64,000 nucleotides of DNA from Sphingobacteriales bacterium (GTDB lineage: Bacteria; Bacteroidota; Bacteroidia; Chitinophagales; UBA2359): contig JADJTG010000002.1 of assembly GCA_016711285.1 (NCBI GenBank), positions 620,001 through 684,000 of the forward strand, in the 5' to 3' direction. The notes beneath the pieces were generated by a model, which was not told the DNA's origin, did no database searches, and was given only the letters and a program-made list of their open reading frames with translations. The translations under genes and the position numbers were made by a program. Position 1 is the first letter of the stretch, and each line of letters opens with the position of its first letter. Below, in pieces: positions 16,671-26,915 of the stretch.

Positions 16671-16717
16671 TTTTTTTTCAAAAAAAATGTTAAATTTTTA
16701 TTTCTATCCTTGTATTT

Positions 16718-17202
16718 ATGTCTGAAGAAGAATTACAACAACTAAAAAAACTGATACAAATAGCCGAAAATTATTGTGCTTATCAGGAGCGTTCTATCAA
16801 AGAAATACAAAGTTTTTAAAAAAACACCAAGCCACTCCCCAACAGTCGGAGTCTGTTATTCATCATTTACAAACACACAATTTTTTACAACAGCAACGCT
16901 TTGCGTTAATGTTGGCACAAGGAAAGTTTAGGATAAAAAAATGGGGAAAATTGAAAATCAGACAAGCTCTTCAACAAAAGGGAGTCGCTGAAACGGATAT
17001 TCGGCAGGCTTTGGAGAACATAGACAAAGAAAGCTATCAGGAAACATTAAAAACAATTGCAGAAAAAAAACTTGCGCTTATCAAAGAAGAAAATCCTCTG
17101 AAACGACGACAAAAACTTATCGCTTTCTTGCTTCAAAAGGGTTATGAAATGGAAGAAATTTTGCATATTATCCCATCATTAATTAACACCATATCCGAAT
17201 AA
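16718..17202 (+). CDS. recX: Regulatory protein RecX, frameshifted at a T5A7 tract
   Basis: Modulator of RecA filaments. The ATG at 16718 begins MSEEELQQLKKLIQIAENYC followed by AYQERSIKEIQSF and then TAA. The rest of RecX continues in the -1 frame (LKKHQATPQQ..., NFLQQQRFALMLAQGKFRIKKWGK) to TAA at 17200-17202. A normal RecX of about 161 residues results if one base is added at 16813-16824 (TTTTTAAAAAAA). The C-rich CAYQERS and FLxxxRFA motifs are typical of RecX. The break may be a sequencing error, or the sequence T TTT TAA could support -1 ribosomal slippage. The ORF that begins at 16774 in the second frame starts at a spurious GTG. Confidence 0.82.
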
Positions 17203-17657
17203 ATAAAACCGATATATAATAATGTAGAATGACGATATTTTACATTATTATCATAAAAATACCTGTCAAAGTGTTAAATTGTTTTTAAAAAAATAAATGT
17301 TTTTAAAAATTTGAATATTTATTATAAGTACAGGCAATACAATAAATATTTACAAATCAATTGATTATATTTTAAAATCAACAAAAAAGCTATAAAACAA
17401 CTTTAAAAATGTATTTTTGGAAAGGTAAGATTTTACAATATTTTAGCTTGATTATAAATTAATATATAAGTAATTTTGCATTAAATTATATTAGTAATAG
17501 TGTAAATAATTTTAAAAAATTAAAAATATCTAAAATTTGAACACGTAAGAAAACAGTAGATTGTATTAAATATTTGCTTTTTTTATTTCTAACTTTGCAA
17601 GTGTTACTATGAATTTTTATAAAATTTCTTAACCTAAAATATTAAAAATTTATTCTT
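17203..17657. other. A+T-rich 455-bp intergenic region upstream of the repeat protein
   Basis: Contains an inverted repeat just after recX (ATAATAATGTA and its complement, about 17216-17250) that may end recX transcription. The rest is very A+T-rich sequence without a convincing frame. The promoter for the next gene lies at 17590-17597. Confidence 0.55.
17590..17597 (+). promoter_or_regulatory. -7 promoter element (TAACTTTG) of the acidic repeat protein gene
   Basis: Exact TAnnTTTG, 60 nt before the ATG at 17658. TTTG strings upstream are at 13 nt, closer than usual. Confidence 0.5.
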
Positions 17658-19930
17658 ATGACTATTATCAAAAGTACATTTTTACGATGGTGTTTAGCAC
17701 TTTTCTTGGCATATTTGCCACTGAATAACTTACAAGCACAAATAGATCCCTCTGATGAGGAGTATGTAATGGAGTTTCTGCAACAGCAATACGCCGACTG
17801 CTTGGGCGAAAACACTTTCACCAACTTAGACGAACTCTATACCTTCATCGAAACCAACTGTGCACCTGATTGGGGCGGCGGCGATGATTGGGAAGATTGG
17901 GGCGATGATGACAGCACTTGGACTTGGACAGAAGAAGACGAAATCGCTTGGCTCTCTGAATACTACGCCGACTGCTTGGGCGAAAACACTTTCACCAACT
18001 TAGACGAACTCTATACTTTCATCGAAGCCAACTGTGAAACTAACTGGGGCGGCGGCGATGACGACTGGGACAACTGGGGTGATGGTGACACTATCAGCGG
18101 CGATGATTGGGAAGATTGGGGCGATGATGACACTGCCTGGACTTGGACAGAAGAAGACGAAATTGCTTGGCTCTCTGAATATTACGCCGACTGCTTGGGC
18201 GAAAATACTTTCACCAACTTAGACGAACTCTATACCTTCATCGAAACCAATTGCCAAACCAACTGGGGCGGCGGCGATGATTGGGAAGATTGGGGCGATG
18301 ATGACACTGCCTGGACTTGGACAGAAGAAGACGAAATTGCTTGGCTCTCTGAATATTACGCCGACTGCTTGGGCGAAAACACTTTCACCAACTTAGACGA
18401 ACTCTATACTTTCATCGAAACCAATTGCCAAACCAACTGGGGCGGCGGCGATGATTGGGAAGATTGGGGCGATGATGACACTGCCTGGACTTGGACAGAA
18501 GAAGACGAAATTGCTTGGCTCTCTGAATACTACGCCGACTGCTTGGGCGAAAACACTTTCACCAACTTAGACGAACTCTATACTTTCATCGAAACCAATT
18601 GCCAAACCAACTGGGGCGGCGGCGATGATTGGGAAGATTGGGGCGATGATGACAGCACTTGGACTTGGACAGAAGAAGACGAAATTGCTTGGCTCTCTGA
18701 ATATTACGCCGACTGCTTGGGCGAAAACACTTTCACCAACTTAGACGAACTTTATACTTTCATCGAAACCAATTGCCAAACCAACTGGGGCGGCGGCGAT
18801 GATTGGGAAGATTGGGGCGATGATGACACTGCCTGGACTTGGACAGAAGAAGACGAAATTGCTTGGCTCTCTGAATATTACGCCGACTGCTTGGGCGAAA
18901 ACACTTTCACCAACTTAGACGAACTCTATACCTTCATCGAAACCAACTGTGCACCTGATTGGGGCGGCGGCGATGATTGGGAAGATTGGGGCGATGATGA
19001 CAGCACTTGGACTTGGACAGAAGAAGACGAAATTGCTTGGCTCTCTGAATATTACGCCGACTGCTTGGGCGAAAACACTTTCACCAACTTAGACGAACTT
19101 TATACTTTCATCGAAACCAATTGCCAAACCAACTGGGGCGGCGGCGATGATTGGGAAGATTGGGGCGATGATGACACTATTGGAGGTAACGGCGATGACG
19201 ATTGGGAAGATTGGGGCGACAACGATAGCATTTGGGGCGGTGGCGACTGGGAGTGGACAGTAGAAGATGAATTGGCTTATTTGCAACAAATTTATACCGA
19301 CTGCCTTACCAACGCTCCCGAATTTGAAAGCATTGATGCTATATATGACTATCTCGAAGCCAACTGCGAAGCATTTAATCAAGAATACGAGGTAGAAGTT
19401 CCTGAGTGCTTGACCGATATGCCGGAATTAACAACTTTCCAAGCATTTATTAATTATTTGGCAAATAATTGCAGCAGCGAATTTGTAGCCGGGTTTTCCT
19501 GCTTGCTTCTTCAGAAGCTCCCGAATTTGCCACCGATGAAGAATACTTCACCTGGTTGGGCGAAAACTGTGCTCCTGAAGGCGAAGGAATGGGAATGATA
19601 GAAGACATTCAAAATGGAGAAAACCCTGTAGCTAAATTATACACTTCTGCACAAGAAGATAATTCAGCTTTAGGCATTGAGCAAATAAATGTAGCTTTCA
19701 CAATGTTCCCGAATCCGGCTGTGAATCAGGTGACTATCAATACCGAAACACCAATTCAGGCAGTAGAAGTATTTGATTTGCAAGGAAAATCAGTTTATCA
19801 TACAATATGGAACAGCAGCGTGACTACTCAAACAGAAATACCTGTAGTCGGTTTAACCCGCGGTATGTATATTGTTAAAATCACCTTCAACAATAATTCC
19901 ATACAAACACAAAGTTTGAACGTAAATTAA
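17658..19930 (+). CDS. Secreted acidic Trp/Asp-rich 58-aa-repeat protein with T9SS sorting domain (frameshifted)
   Basis: A signal peptide (about residues 1-28, ending LQAQ) leads into eight nearly identical 58-residue repeats. Each has a Cys pair (YADCLGENTFTNLDELYTF ... NC, 20 residues apart) and an Asp/Trp/Gly-rich acidic stretch (GGGDDWEDWGDDD). Three diverged Cys-pair units follow. A one-base deletion near 19500 shifts the frame: the first frame ends at 19598, while the correct frame continues with EAPEFATDEEYFTWLGENC. It ends in a typical type A T9SS C-terminal domain (MFPNPAVNQVTINTE, then VFDLQGKSVYH and GLTRGMYIVKI). It is probably a cell-surface or released protein; the acidic stretches could bind Ca2+. 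Function is unknown and I recognise no family for the repeat. A terminator follows. Confidence 0.85.
17790..19185 (+). repeat. Eight tandem 174-bp coding repeats
   Basis: Units starting TACGCCGACTGCTTGGGCGA recur about every 174 bp (one unit near 18040-18110 is longer because of an extra GDDDWDNW-type insert). They are nearly identical at the DNA level, including silent positions, pointing to recent amplification or gene conversion. Copy number may be uncertain in an assembly. Confidence 0.92.
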
Positions 19931-19958
19931 TTTAATGGGTTAATAATAGGGCATTATC

Positions 19959-19988
19959 AAAGCCTCGCTGCATGGCGAGGCTTTTTTT
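19959..19988 (+). terminator. Rho-independent terminator after the repeat protein gene
   Basis: Perfect 10-bp stem AAAGCCTCGC (19959-19968 with 19975-19984), 6-nt loop TGCATG, then a T run. Confidence 0.88.
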
Positions 19989-20062
19989 ATTTTCTCTGTC
20001 TATTTTGCTTCTATAAAAAATACAGGTTATCATATATTAACAGCCAATGTATCAACACAAAG

Positions 20063-20092
20063 AAGCCTTGCGATTTTAAAATCACAAGGCTT
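20063..20092 (-). terminator. Inverted repeat downstream of rpoD, probable terminator
   Basis: AAGCCTTG and GATTTT pair with AAAATC and CAAGGCTT, with one mismatch (C-A). It sits 80 bp beyond the rpoD stop on the minus strand. No long T tract follows, so efficiency is uncertain. Confidence 0.5.
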
Positions 20093-20170
20093 TCAAATTA
20101 GTGCAATCATTTGATAAACAAATAATTACAAATATTTATTACATTTAAAACAAAAGATTTATTTATGATT

Positions 20171-21040
20171 TTATTTTCCCAAATAAGCACGCAACTCCGA
20201 GTTAAGAGAAGTTTTGCGCAAACGCCGCAGAGCACGGTCTTTAATCTGGCGCACCCTTTCGCGGGTCAAGCCCATTCTTTCGCTAATATCATCTAAATTC
20301 ATCTCCGCATTATCATTGAGTCCGAAAAAGCAATTCAGAATTTCAATTTCTTTCGGGTGCAAAATACTCATGGTATTTTTTATTTCTTCTTTTAAAGACA
20401 CACTCATCAAACTTTCGTCGGGAGTATGTTCGTCATTGCTTTCGATGGTTTGCAACAAAGTAGTACTATCATCATCGTTGCCGATGGTATCGTCGGTAGA
20501 AACAGGGCGGTCGGCAGCTTTCAGAATCAAACGAATATCATCTTTGCTAATATCCACCAACTCAGCTAATTCATCAATAGAAGGTTCTCGCTGATTATCC
20601 TGCAAAAAGTGCAGCAACTCATGATATATTTTTTTATACGACTCTACTTTATTAAGCGGCAAACGAATCAGACGCGATTTTTCCACCAATGCGTGCATAA
20701 TCGCCTGACGAATCCACCATACAGCATAAGAGATAAATTTAAAGCCTTTAGTTTCATCAAAACGATTGGCAGCTTTTATCAAGCCCAAATTGCCCTCATT
20801 TATCAAATCAGCTAAATGCAAGCCTTGATTTTGGTATTGTTTTGCCACCGATACCACAAAACGCAAATTGTGATTGACCAATTTTGCCAAAGCGACCTCA
20901 TCACCTTGTTTAGTTTTCCTTGCTAAATCTGTTTCCTCATCGGCAGTGAGCAATTTCAATTTACTGATATCATTCAAATACTTTTCCAAAGCAGGTCCTT
21001 CACGAACCGTAATTTGATTTTGGATCTTCAACTGTCTCAT
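20171..21040 (-). CDS. rpoD: Primary RNA polymerase sigma factor (Bacteroidota RpoD/SigA type)
   Basis: Housekeeping sigma factor that directs RNA polymerase to TTTG / TAnnTTTG promoters. The 289-residue length is typical of the short Bacteroidota primary sigma, which lacks region 1.1. Visible: region 1.2 (EGPALEKYLNDISKLKLLT), region 2 (HNLRFVVSVAKQYQNQGLHL, then LINEGNLGLIKAANRFDETKG and FKFISYAVWWIRQAIMHAL), region 3 (SRLIRLPLNK) and region 4 with the helix-turn-helix (MGLTRERVRQIKDRALRRLR). Minus strand; the start MRQLKIQNQITVREG agrees with relatives. The gene is monocistronic with a 385-bp upstream gap. Confidence 0.97.
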   Translation of the reverse strand: MRQLKIQNQITVREGPALEKYLNDISKLKLLTADEETDLARKTKQGDEVALAKLVNHNLRFVVSVAKQYQNQGLHLADLINEGNLGLIKAANRFDETKGFKFISYAVWWIRQAIMHALVEKSRLIRLPLNKVESYKKIYHELLHFLQDNQREPSIDELAELVDISKDDIRLILKAADRPVSTDDTIGNDDDSTTLLQTIESNDEHTPDESLMSVSLKEEIKNTMSILHPKEIEILNCFFGLNDNAEMNLDDISERMGLTRERVRQIKDRALRRLRKTSLNSELRAYLGK

Positions 21041-21425
21041 AGCTCAATAAAAAGTTTTAAAAAAATAGGGTGTAATAAAATGTATAAAAATTTTTCAGTA
21101 AGTTAAGTATCTGCCAACACTTTACCTCCTGAAAACTGCTGCTCTACGGATATATAGTATTACACTTAAACGAAGTTTAAAAAAAAATAGTTTATTTTTT
21201 GAAAATAATTTCAAAATCATAAAAAATCATGACAATTCTGCTAAAAAAACATGTGACATTTTTACGGTCTCACAGTCAAGCTACTACGGAAGTAGTGCCA
21301 ATTCACAACTGATATAAAATTAAAATTTTGCCGTTATGCAAATATGCTCTAATTTTGTCGTGCTATTTTCTCTTAATATTAAAGAATTTATTACATAATT
21401 TACTAATTTTTTAAAAAAATATTGT
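21041..21425. other. Divergent intergenic region between rpoD and the Ig-like secreted protein
   Basis: 385 bp, A+T-rich at both ends. The middle part (21235-21310) is more G+C-rich and holds short inverted repeats: an ATGTGACAT palindrome at about 21250-21258 flanked by A and T runs, and a CTACTACGGAAGTAG hairpin at about 21281-21295. No open frame. These may belong to the rpoD leader or to a regulator site; nothing recognisable. Confidence 0.45.
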
Positions 21426-23611
21426 ATGAAAAAACTAGGAACTCTGCTGTTTTTATGGATAGCATTGATTGCTACAGCAAATGCACAAGATTGTAATGCG
21501 CCAAAATGTGTGCGGGAGTATGGTTCGTTATACACTGCAGTAGATCACTCTGCTATGTTTCTGGCGGATTTGGCGGGTGGTCCTTACTATGTATTTGAAG
21601 GAGGCTCCGGCAATTTTGAAGCCTTTGCCGATGGTACTGCCCACTTGACAGGTACGGTATATAACGCACAAGCACCTACCAAAAAATGGGCTTTGGACGT
21701 GTGGTTTAAAAGTCGTATGAACTACACTACCTGGGCAGCTATGTCAAACGAACCCCACTACAAAGATGAGCAAGGCTTCGCGGCACACATTATTTGAACT
21801 GGGAATTTTATACGATGGATTCCGGTACTGACGGCAAAAAAAGCAAAATAACAGGTTTGGGAGATTTTGCAGGATGGGAACTGTATTTAACCCAAGAAAC
21901 TGCGGGCAACAAATATACTACACAAGTGGGTATGGCTGCCAACGACAAAACATATACTTATGGTTTATCTACTTGGTTCAAAGCTACTGGTACTAATGCT
22001 GCCGGCGAAGCAGTAAGTAATATTCCGGGCGACTTTAACTTAGAGTTTTGTCAGGAATGTAGCGGTACTGCACAAGTAACCGTCAATGCGGCTCCGGGTA
22101 CTTTCACTTATAGCCTTTCTCCTACGGGTAGTGTCAATGTAAATGGCAGCACTGTATCTGCGAGCAGCTTGTGTCCCGGTGCTTATACTTTGACCGTAAA
22201 TTTGAGCAACGGCTCAGTACAAACTTATCCCATCTCCATCAGCGATGATGACACTTATGATATCAGCACTTCAGTGAGTACCGTAGCTCCTACAGGCAGC
22301 AACTGTAACGGCAGTGCACAAATTGCTTTGAGTTTTGTAGGCGGCAATAATTACACCTATACTTATAATGGCGGAGGTACTGTAACCAAAAACACCAACT
22401 CTCTCACCATCAGCAATTTATGTGAAGGCAACGGAAGTATCACTATCAACTATGGTACTTGTGCGGAAGTAGTAACTTTTACGGTAGGTACACCTGCTCC
22501 TTGTGAAGAAACTACACAATTCTGCACCGAAATTGGTCAGTCTTTGAGCATTTGCCCTACTTTTTGTTCTTTAAACAACAGCATCACTTATAACAGCACC
22601 AACAGCTCTTTGGGCGCAAATGTACAGGTGCAAGGCAATTGCATTTTATATACACCTAATACCAGCAGTGCAGCCAACGATGTATTAACGGTAACAGCAC
22701 ACGATAATACCGGAGCTACCGAAACAGTTGTTTTAAACATCACTATCGGAGATTGTAACGGCGGTCAGATTTTTGCAGTAGATGATTATGCACAAACTTT
22801 TATTGATTATCCGGTATCGGTAAATGTATTGGGCAATGAAGTAAGCCCAAGCGGTGCTTCTTTGACCATCGTTGAAATTTATCAGCCTTCTATGGGTTTT
22901 GCTACCATTTACAATGGTCAAATCATTTATACACCGCCTGTAGGTTATACCGGAACAGTTACTTTCTCTTATAAAGTTTGCGACACTGCGGGTAATTGCG
23001 ACATTGCCACTGTAACTATATTGGTAAGCTCCGACCCGGGCGTATGTAATATTCCTACCGAAATCTGTTTAGAACCCAATCATGCTGCTACCATTTGCCC
23101 ACAAAACTGTATCGTTCCCGATGCTTCTACGGTGAGTGTTACTTCTGTATTGGGAGCTACTGTTAATATTCTTTCCGGCGACTGCGTGTATTACATTGCT
23201 CCGAGCAATGCAGCCGGATTGGTAGATACCGTAACGATTAATGGTTGCAATGCAGCAGGCGAATGTGCTCCTGTATATGCTTATATCACTATCGGCGACT
23301 GTCCGAAATCATTGAGCGCAGGTGACGATTTATTGACTGTATATAATAATACTTCTTATGCTCTCAATATTGCAGCCAACGACGAAATGCCGGAAGGTTC
23401 TTATTTGTTGTTTTATATGATGCCGCGCAGTGGTACTTTGTTGCAAAGCAACGGCAAATTGTATTACACCCCTAACAAAGGTTTCAATTTCGGAACTGAT
23501 GAGTTTTATTATGCCATCGCCAAAAATGGCGAAGCTATTGAAATGGCGCGTGTAATTATCAATGTAGATTTCAAAAACAAAGTATTATACAACAGTCCTA
23601 AAGTAAAATAA
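21426..23611 (+). CDS. Secreted Ig/SprB-like multidomain protein (frameshifted)
   Basis: A signal peptide (MKKLGTLLFLWIALIATANA) leads a Cys-containing beta-rich N-terminal domain. A one-base deletion at 21780/21781 (TTCG|CGGC, expected TTCGGCGGC, giving GFGGTHYLNWEF) splits it: the first frame stops at 21797 and the second runs from within 21794 to 23611. Downstream are a SprB-like repeat (GTAQVTVNAAPGTFTYSLSP), Cys-rich segments of the form TEICLEPNHAATICPQNC, and two cadherin/Ig-like units (VDDYAQTFIDYPVSVNVLGN and AGDDLLTVYNNTSYALNIAA). It is probably exported to the cell surface. It ends without a classic T9SS sorting domain, so the anchoring route is unclear. A terminator follows. Confidence 0.8.
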
Positions 23612-23633
23612 TTTTAAAATAAAGTTTTTTTCC

Positions 23634-23669
23634 AAAAAGCCCTCACATAAAACGTGGGGGCTTTTTGTT
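23634..23669 (+). terminator. Rho-independent terminator after the Ig-like protein gene
   Basis: 13-bp stem AAAAAGCCCTCAC (23634-23646 with 23654-23666, one G-T pair), 7-nt loop, T run. The A-rich left arm would also allow termination on the minus strand. Confidence 0.85.
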
Positions 23670-23699
23670 TTCCGTATCATTCTGTCTTAGTTATTGTAG

Positions 23700-23707
23700 T
23701 ATCTTTG
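23700..23707 (+). promoter_or_regulatory. -7 promoter element of rpe (TATCTTTG)
   Basis: Exact TAnnTTTG, 36 nt before the rpe ATG at 23744. It excludes the longer reading frame from 23654 as the real start. Confidence 0.5.
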
Positions 23708-23743
23708 CATTTTAACTACTACACAATATATTTTCAATATCGT

Positions 23744-24433
23744 ATGCTTGCTACTTTTCCTATTGTAGCTCCTTCCATTTTAGCGGCTGATTTTTTGCAC
23801 TTGGGTGATGCCGTCAATATGTTGAACAAGAGCCTCGCCGACTGGATACATGTAGATGTCATGGACGGACGCTTTGTTCCTAATATTTCATTTGGTTTTC
23901 CGGTAATGGAGGCTTTGAAACAAATAGCCCAAAAGCCGCTTGATGTACATTTGATGATAGTAGAGCCGGAGCGTTATATTGAGTCTTTTATTCAGGCGGG
24001 TGCTGCCATTGTGAGCATTCACTACGAAGCATCGCCGCATTTGCATCGTTCGGTGCATCATATTAAGCAATTGGGAGCAAAAGCAGGAGTGGCTATCAAT
24101 CCGCATACGCCCATAGCCGTGCTGGAAGATATTATCGCCGACATTGATTTGGTGTGTATGATGTCGGTAAACCCGGGTTTCGGAGGGCAGCATTTTATTG
24201 AAAACACTTACCACAAAATACAGCAGTTGCGCAACCTAATCGCTCAAAAAAAATCTGCCGCCCTCATTGAAATTGACGGTGGGGTGAGCGAAAAAAACGC
24301 CGCCGCTTTGATAGCCTGTGGCGCAAATGTATTAGTGGCAGGAAGCAGCGTGTTTCGCGCCGCAAATCCCTCAGCCCAAATCGCCGAACTAAAAAACATC
24401 ACCGCCAAACCCACCGCGCCCATAGCCATATAA
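23744..24433 (+). CDS. rpe: Ribulose-phosphate 3-epimerase
   Basis: Interconverts D-ribulose 5-phosphate and D-xylulose 5-phosphate in the pentose phosphate pathway; metal-dependent TIM barrel. The 229-residue protein has APSILAADFLHLG, the metal/proton-relay motif HVDVMDGRFVPNISFG (His-36, Asp-38), LDVHLMIVEPE, MSVNPGFGGQ and the phosphate-binding EIDGGVSEKN and ANVLVAGSSVF. The Met at 23744 matches the conserved start; the 30 residues before it lie over the terminator and promoter. The next gene starts 14 bp after the stop, probably one operon. Confidence 0.96.
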   Translation: MLATFPIVAPSILAADFLHLGDAVNMLNKSLADWIHVDVMDGRFVPNISFGFPVMEALKQIAQKPLDVHLMIVEPERYIESFIQAGAAIVSIHYEASPHLHRSVHHIKQLGAKAGVAINPHTPIAVLEDIIADIDLVCMMSVNPGFGGQHFIENTYHKIQQLRNLIAQKKSAALIEIDGGVSEKNAAALIACGANVLVAGSSVFRAANPSAQIAELKNITAKPTAPIAI

Positions 24434-24447
24434 AATCAATCTTTTTA

Positions 24448-24774
24448 ATGCGTACCATCATTTTATTGCTCATTTCCAATGTGTTTATGACCATCGCTTG
24501 GTACGGGCATCTGAAATATAAACAAATAGCGTTGTGGAAAGTAATTTTGGTGAGCTGGCTCATCGCTTTTGTAGAATATTGTTTTCAAGTACCCGCCAAC
24601 CGCTTCGGACACGGCACTTTTAATACCGCACAACTCAAAACCATACAAGAAATTTTATCGCTGTCGGTATTTGCCGTATTTTCTTTGGTTTATCTCAAAG
24701 AACCGTTCAAAAGCAACCATCTCATCGCTTTTTTATTTCTGATTGCTTCAGCTTATTTTATGTTTAAAAATTAA
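24448..24774 (+). CDS. DMT-family small membrane protein (DUF486)
   Basis: A 108-residue inner-membrane protein with four predicted transmembrane segments. The features WYGHLKYK, SWLIAFVEYCFQVPANR and FGHGTFNTAQLKTIQE match the DUF486 branch of the drug/metabolite transporter superfamily. The substrate is unknown; small DMT proteins usually act as dimers. It follows rpe by 14 bp on the same strand, so co-transcription is likely though no metabolic link is evident. Confidence 0.9.
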   Translation: MRTIILLLISNVFMTIAWYGHLKYKQIALWKVILVSWLIAFVEYCFQVPANRFGHGTFNTAQLKTIQEILSLSVFAVFSLVYLKEPFKSNHLIAFLFLIASAYFMFKN

Positions 24775-24858
24775 ATTTTACTATAAAATATTTATTTAAA
24801 GCAAAATACAAGTTAAAATTATTTTAAATTTAAAATTATAAAATTCCCAAAAAAATAA

Positions 24859-26257
24859 ATGGCTCGCAAACGCAACCGTCACCCTGTAATAGAAAATGTT
24901 AAGCTCGCACAAATGGCAGCAGAAGGCAAAGCGTGGACGCGCTTAGAAAATGGCAAAGTGCTGTTTGTAGAAGATGCCGTGCCGGACGATGTGGCGGATA
25001 TTTGGGTAGAAAAAAACAAAAATGATTATGCACAGGGACGCATACAACGACTGATAAGTCCTTCGCCTTTGCGCACCACACCTTTTGCGAGCATTTTGGC
25101 GTTTGCGGCGGTTGTAAATGGCAATATTTGCCCTATCCCCAACAGGCAATTTTTAAGCAACATATCATCAGCGAAACTTTTCGGCGCATTGCCAAAAACA
25201 CACAATTTGAAGTGTTGCCTTTTGTTGCTGCCGAGCAAAATACTTATTACCGCAACAAATTAGAATTTACGTTCAGCGATCGGCGTTGGCTGTATCCGCA
25301 CGAAATGGACAACGAAACGCACTTACAACACAATGGAGTGGGTTTTCATGTGCCACGCAGTTTTTCCAAAGTATTGGATATTCAGCATTGTTATTTACAG
25401 CCTTCGCCCTCCAACGAATTGCGCAATGCTGTGCGCGATTTTGCCCTGAAAAATAATTTATCTTTTTACGATTTGCGCAATCATGGCGGATTTTTTGCGC
25501 AATCTCATCGTTCGCACTGCCTCCACCGGGCGAGTGGATGGCTACTTTCAGCTTCGGCGAAGACCACGCCCTGCGTTCTGCGCTGCTGGATTTTGTGGTG
25601 GGCACTTTTCCTGATATTACTTCGTTGCAATATGCCATCAACGGCAAACGCAACGACACCCTTTTTGACCAAGACATCATCACGCACTATGGCAAAGGTT
25701 TTATTACAGAGCAGTTGGGGAGTTTGAAATTTAAAATCAGTCCCAAATCTTTTTTTCAAACCAATACCGCACAAGGGCTGCGCCTTTACGAAATTACCAA
25801 AGAAATGGCACAGCTCACAGGTGAAGAAACGGTGTATGACTTATATACCGGCACAGGCAGTATTGCTTTGTTTTTAGCCGACCGCGCCAAGCAGGTTATT
25901 GGAGTAGAAGAAATTGACGATGCCATTGAAGATGCCCGCTACAACGCCGCCCTCAATAGCATTGAACACTGTGAATTTTATACGGCAGATGTAAAAAAAT
26001 GGCTGCAAAGCCAGCAAGCTCCACGCCCTGATATGGTGGTACTCGACCCGCCACGCGCCGGCTTGCACGCCGATGTAATACCGGCAATAGTGGCATTAGC
26101 TCCACGCCGTATTGTGTATGTCAGTTGCAATCCCGCCACCCAAGCCCGCGATATTGCGCTTTTTGCTCCGCACTATCAACTTGTATCTATGCGCGGCGTA
26201 GATATGTTTCCGCATACCTACCATATAGAAAATGTAGCGTGTTTGGAGTTGAGTTAG
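24859..26257 (+). CDS. rlmD: 23S rRNA (uracil-C5)-methyltransferase RlmD/TrmA-like, with three single-base indels
   Basis: SAM-dependent RNA m5U methyltransferase with a TRAM domain and an iron-sulfur cluster. The coding sequence is spread over three frames that join after small corrections. A missing base near 25080-25086 restores FCEHFGVCGGCKWQY, the Cys-x5-Cys-x2-Cys cluster site. An extra T in 25491-25496 restores FLRNLIVRTASTG, and an extra G near 25527 restores EWMATFSFGEDH. The C-terminal part is intact: SFFQTNTAQ, the SAM motif DLYTGTGSIALFLA, VLDPPRAGLH, and YVSCNPATQARD with the catalytic Cys. About 465 residues when repaired, the usual length. Three breaks in one gene with all motifs preserved argue for sequence errors, not decay. 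Confidence 0.88.
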
Positions 26258-26286
26258 TGTTGTTTTTTTAAAAAAAATTATTTTTG

Positions 26287-26724
26287 TTATAGCTCTCCAA
26301 TATCTTCATTCCACAAAGCGGGATTTTCGGCGATAAAACTGCGCATCATTTCTACACATTCGGGTAGGTTCAAATCTATCACTTCCACGCCGTGAGCTTC
26401 CATCAGCACACGCGCTCCCGAAAAAGTTTGCGACTCGCCCACAATTACTTTTTTGATATTGAACTGCACCACCGTTCCGGCGCACATATAGCAGGGCATC
26501 AGCGTAGAGTACAGCACCGTATTGCGATAGCTTCCAATTCTGCCGGCATTATTCAGGCAGTCCATTTCACCGTGCAAAATAGGATTTTGTTGCTGTACGC
26601 GCTTGTTGTGCCCCGCCGCTACCAATTCGCCATTGCGCACGAGCACCGAGCCTATTGGAATACCGCCCTCGCTGCGGCTTTTGAGAGCCTGCTCTATTGC
26701 CATTTGCATAAATTTGTCCATCAT
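26287..26724 (-). CDS. Cytosine deaminase, eukaryote-like (FCY1) type
   Basis: Zinc-dependent deaminase of the CDA fold, converting cytosine to uracil for pyrimidine salvage. The 145-residue protein has HGE (His-51, Glu-53) and PCYMC (Cys-78, Cys-81), which bind zinc. Beyond the general CMP/dCMP deaminase pattern it shares with yeast cytosine deaminase GIPIG near residue 21, a VVGE strand, and a C-terminus ending EDIGEL. This makes cytosine more likely than adenine of tRNA (TadA) or guanine. A second start Met is adjacent (MMDK), and either may be used. It converges with rlmD; no permease is adjacent. Confidence 0.82.
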   Translation of the reverse strand: MMDKFMQMAIEQALKSRSEGGIPIGSVLVRNGELVAAGHNKRVQQQNPILHGEMDCLNNAGRIGSYRNTVLYSTLMPCYMCAGTVVQFNIKKVIVGESQTFSGARVLMEAHGVEVIDLNLPECVEMMRSFIAENPALWNEDIGEL

Positions 26725-26915
26725 CAGTATATTTTATTTGATTGATTAGATGAATGTTGAAGTTGTTTTAATTTTTAAAAAAATCAGTGTATTGAAAAAA
26801 GCCCATCAGAAAGGTTTAAACAATTTTTGTTTTCCTTTTTTTTAAAATTATTTTTCGCAAAAATAAAACGAAGCCGCCAAATATATGCCACTGTTTTTCC
26901 TGTTTAATTTCTTTG

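Noticed and set aside
16774..17202. A 142-residue open frame starting at 16774 as the complete RecX gene
   Set aside because: RecX homology (YCAYQERSIKEI) continues upstream in another frame from ATG 16718; the start at 16774 lies inside it.
17790..19185. CRISPR-like array
   Set aside because: Repeats are 174 bp, in-frame coding and without spacers.
21240..21300. CRP-type binding site (TGTGA ... TCACA) in the rpoD upstream region
   Set aside because: The half-sites are about 13 nt apart instead of 6; not a standard CRP site.
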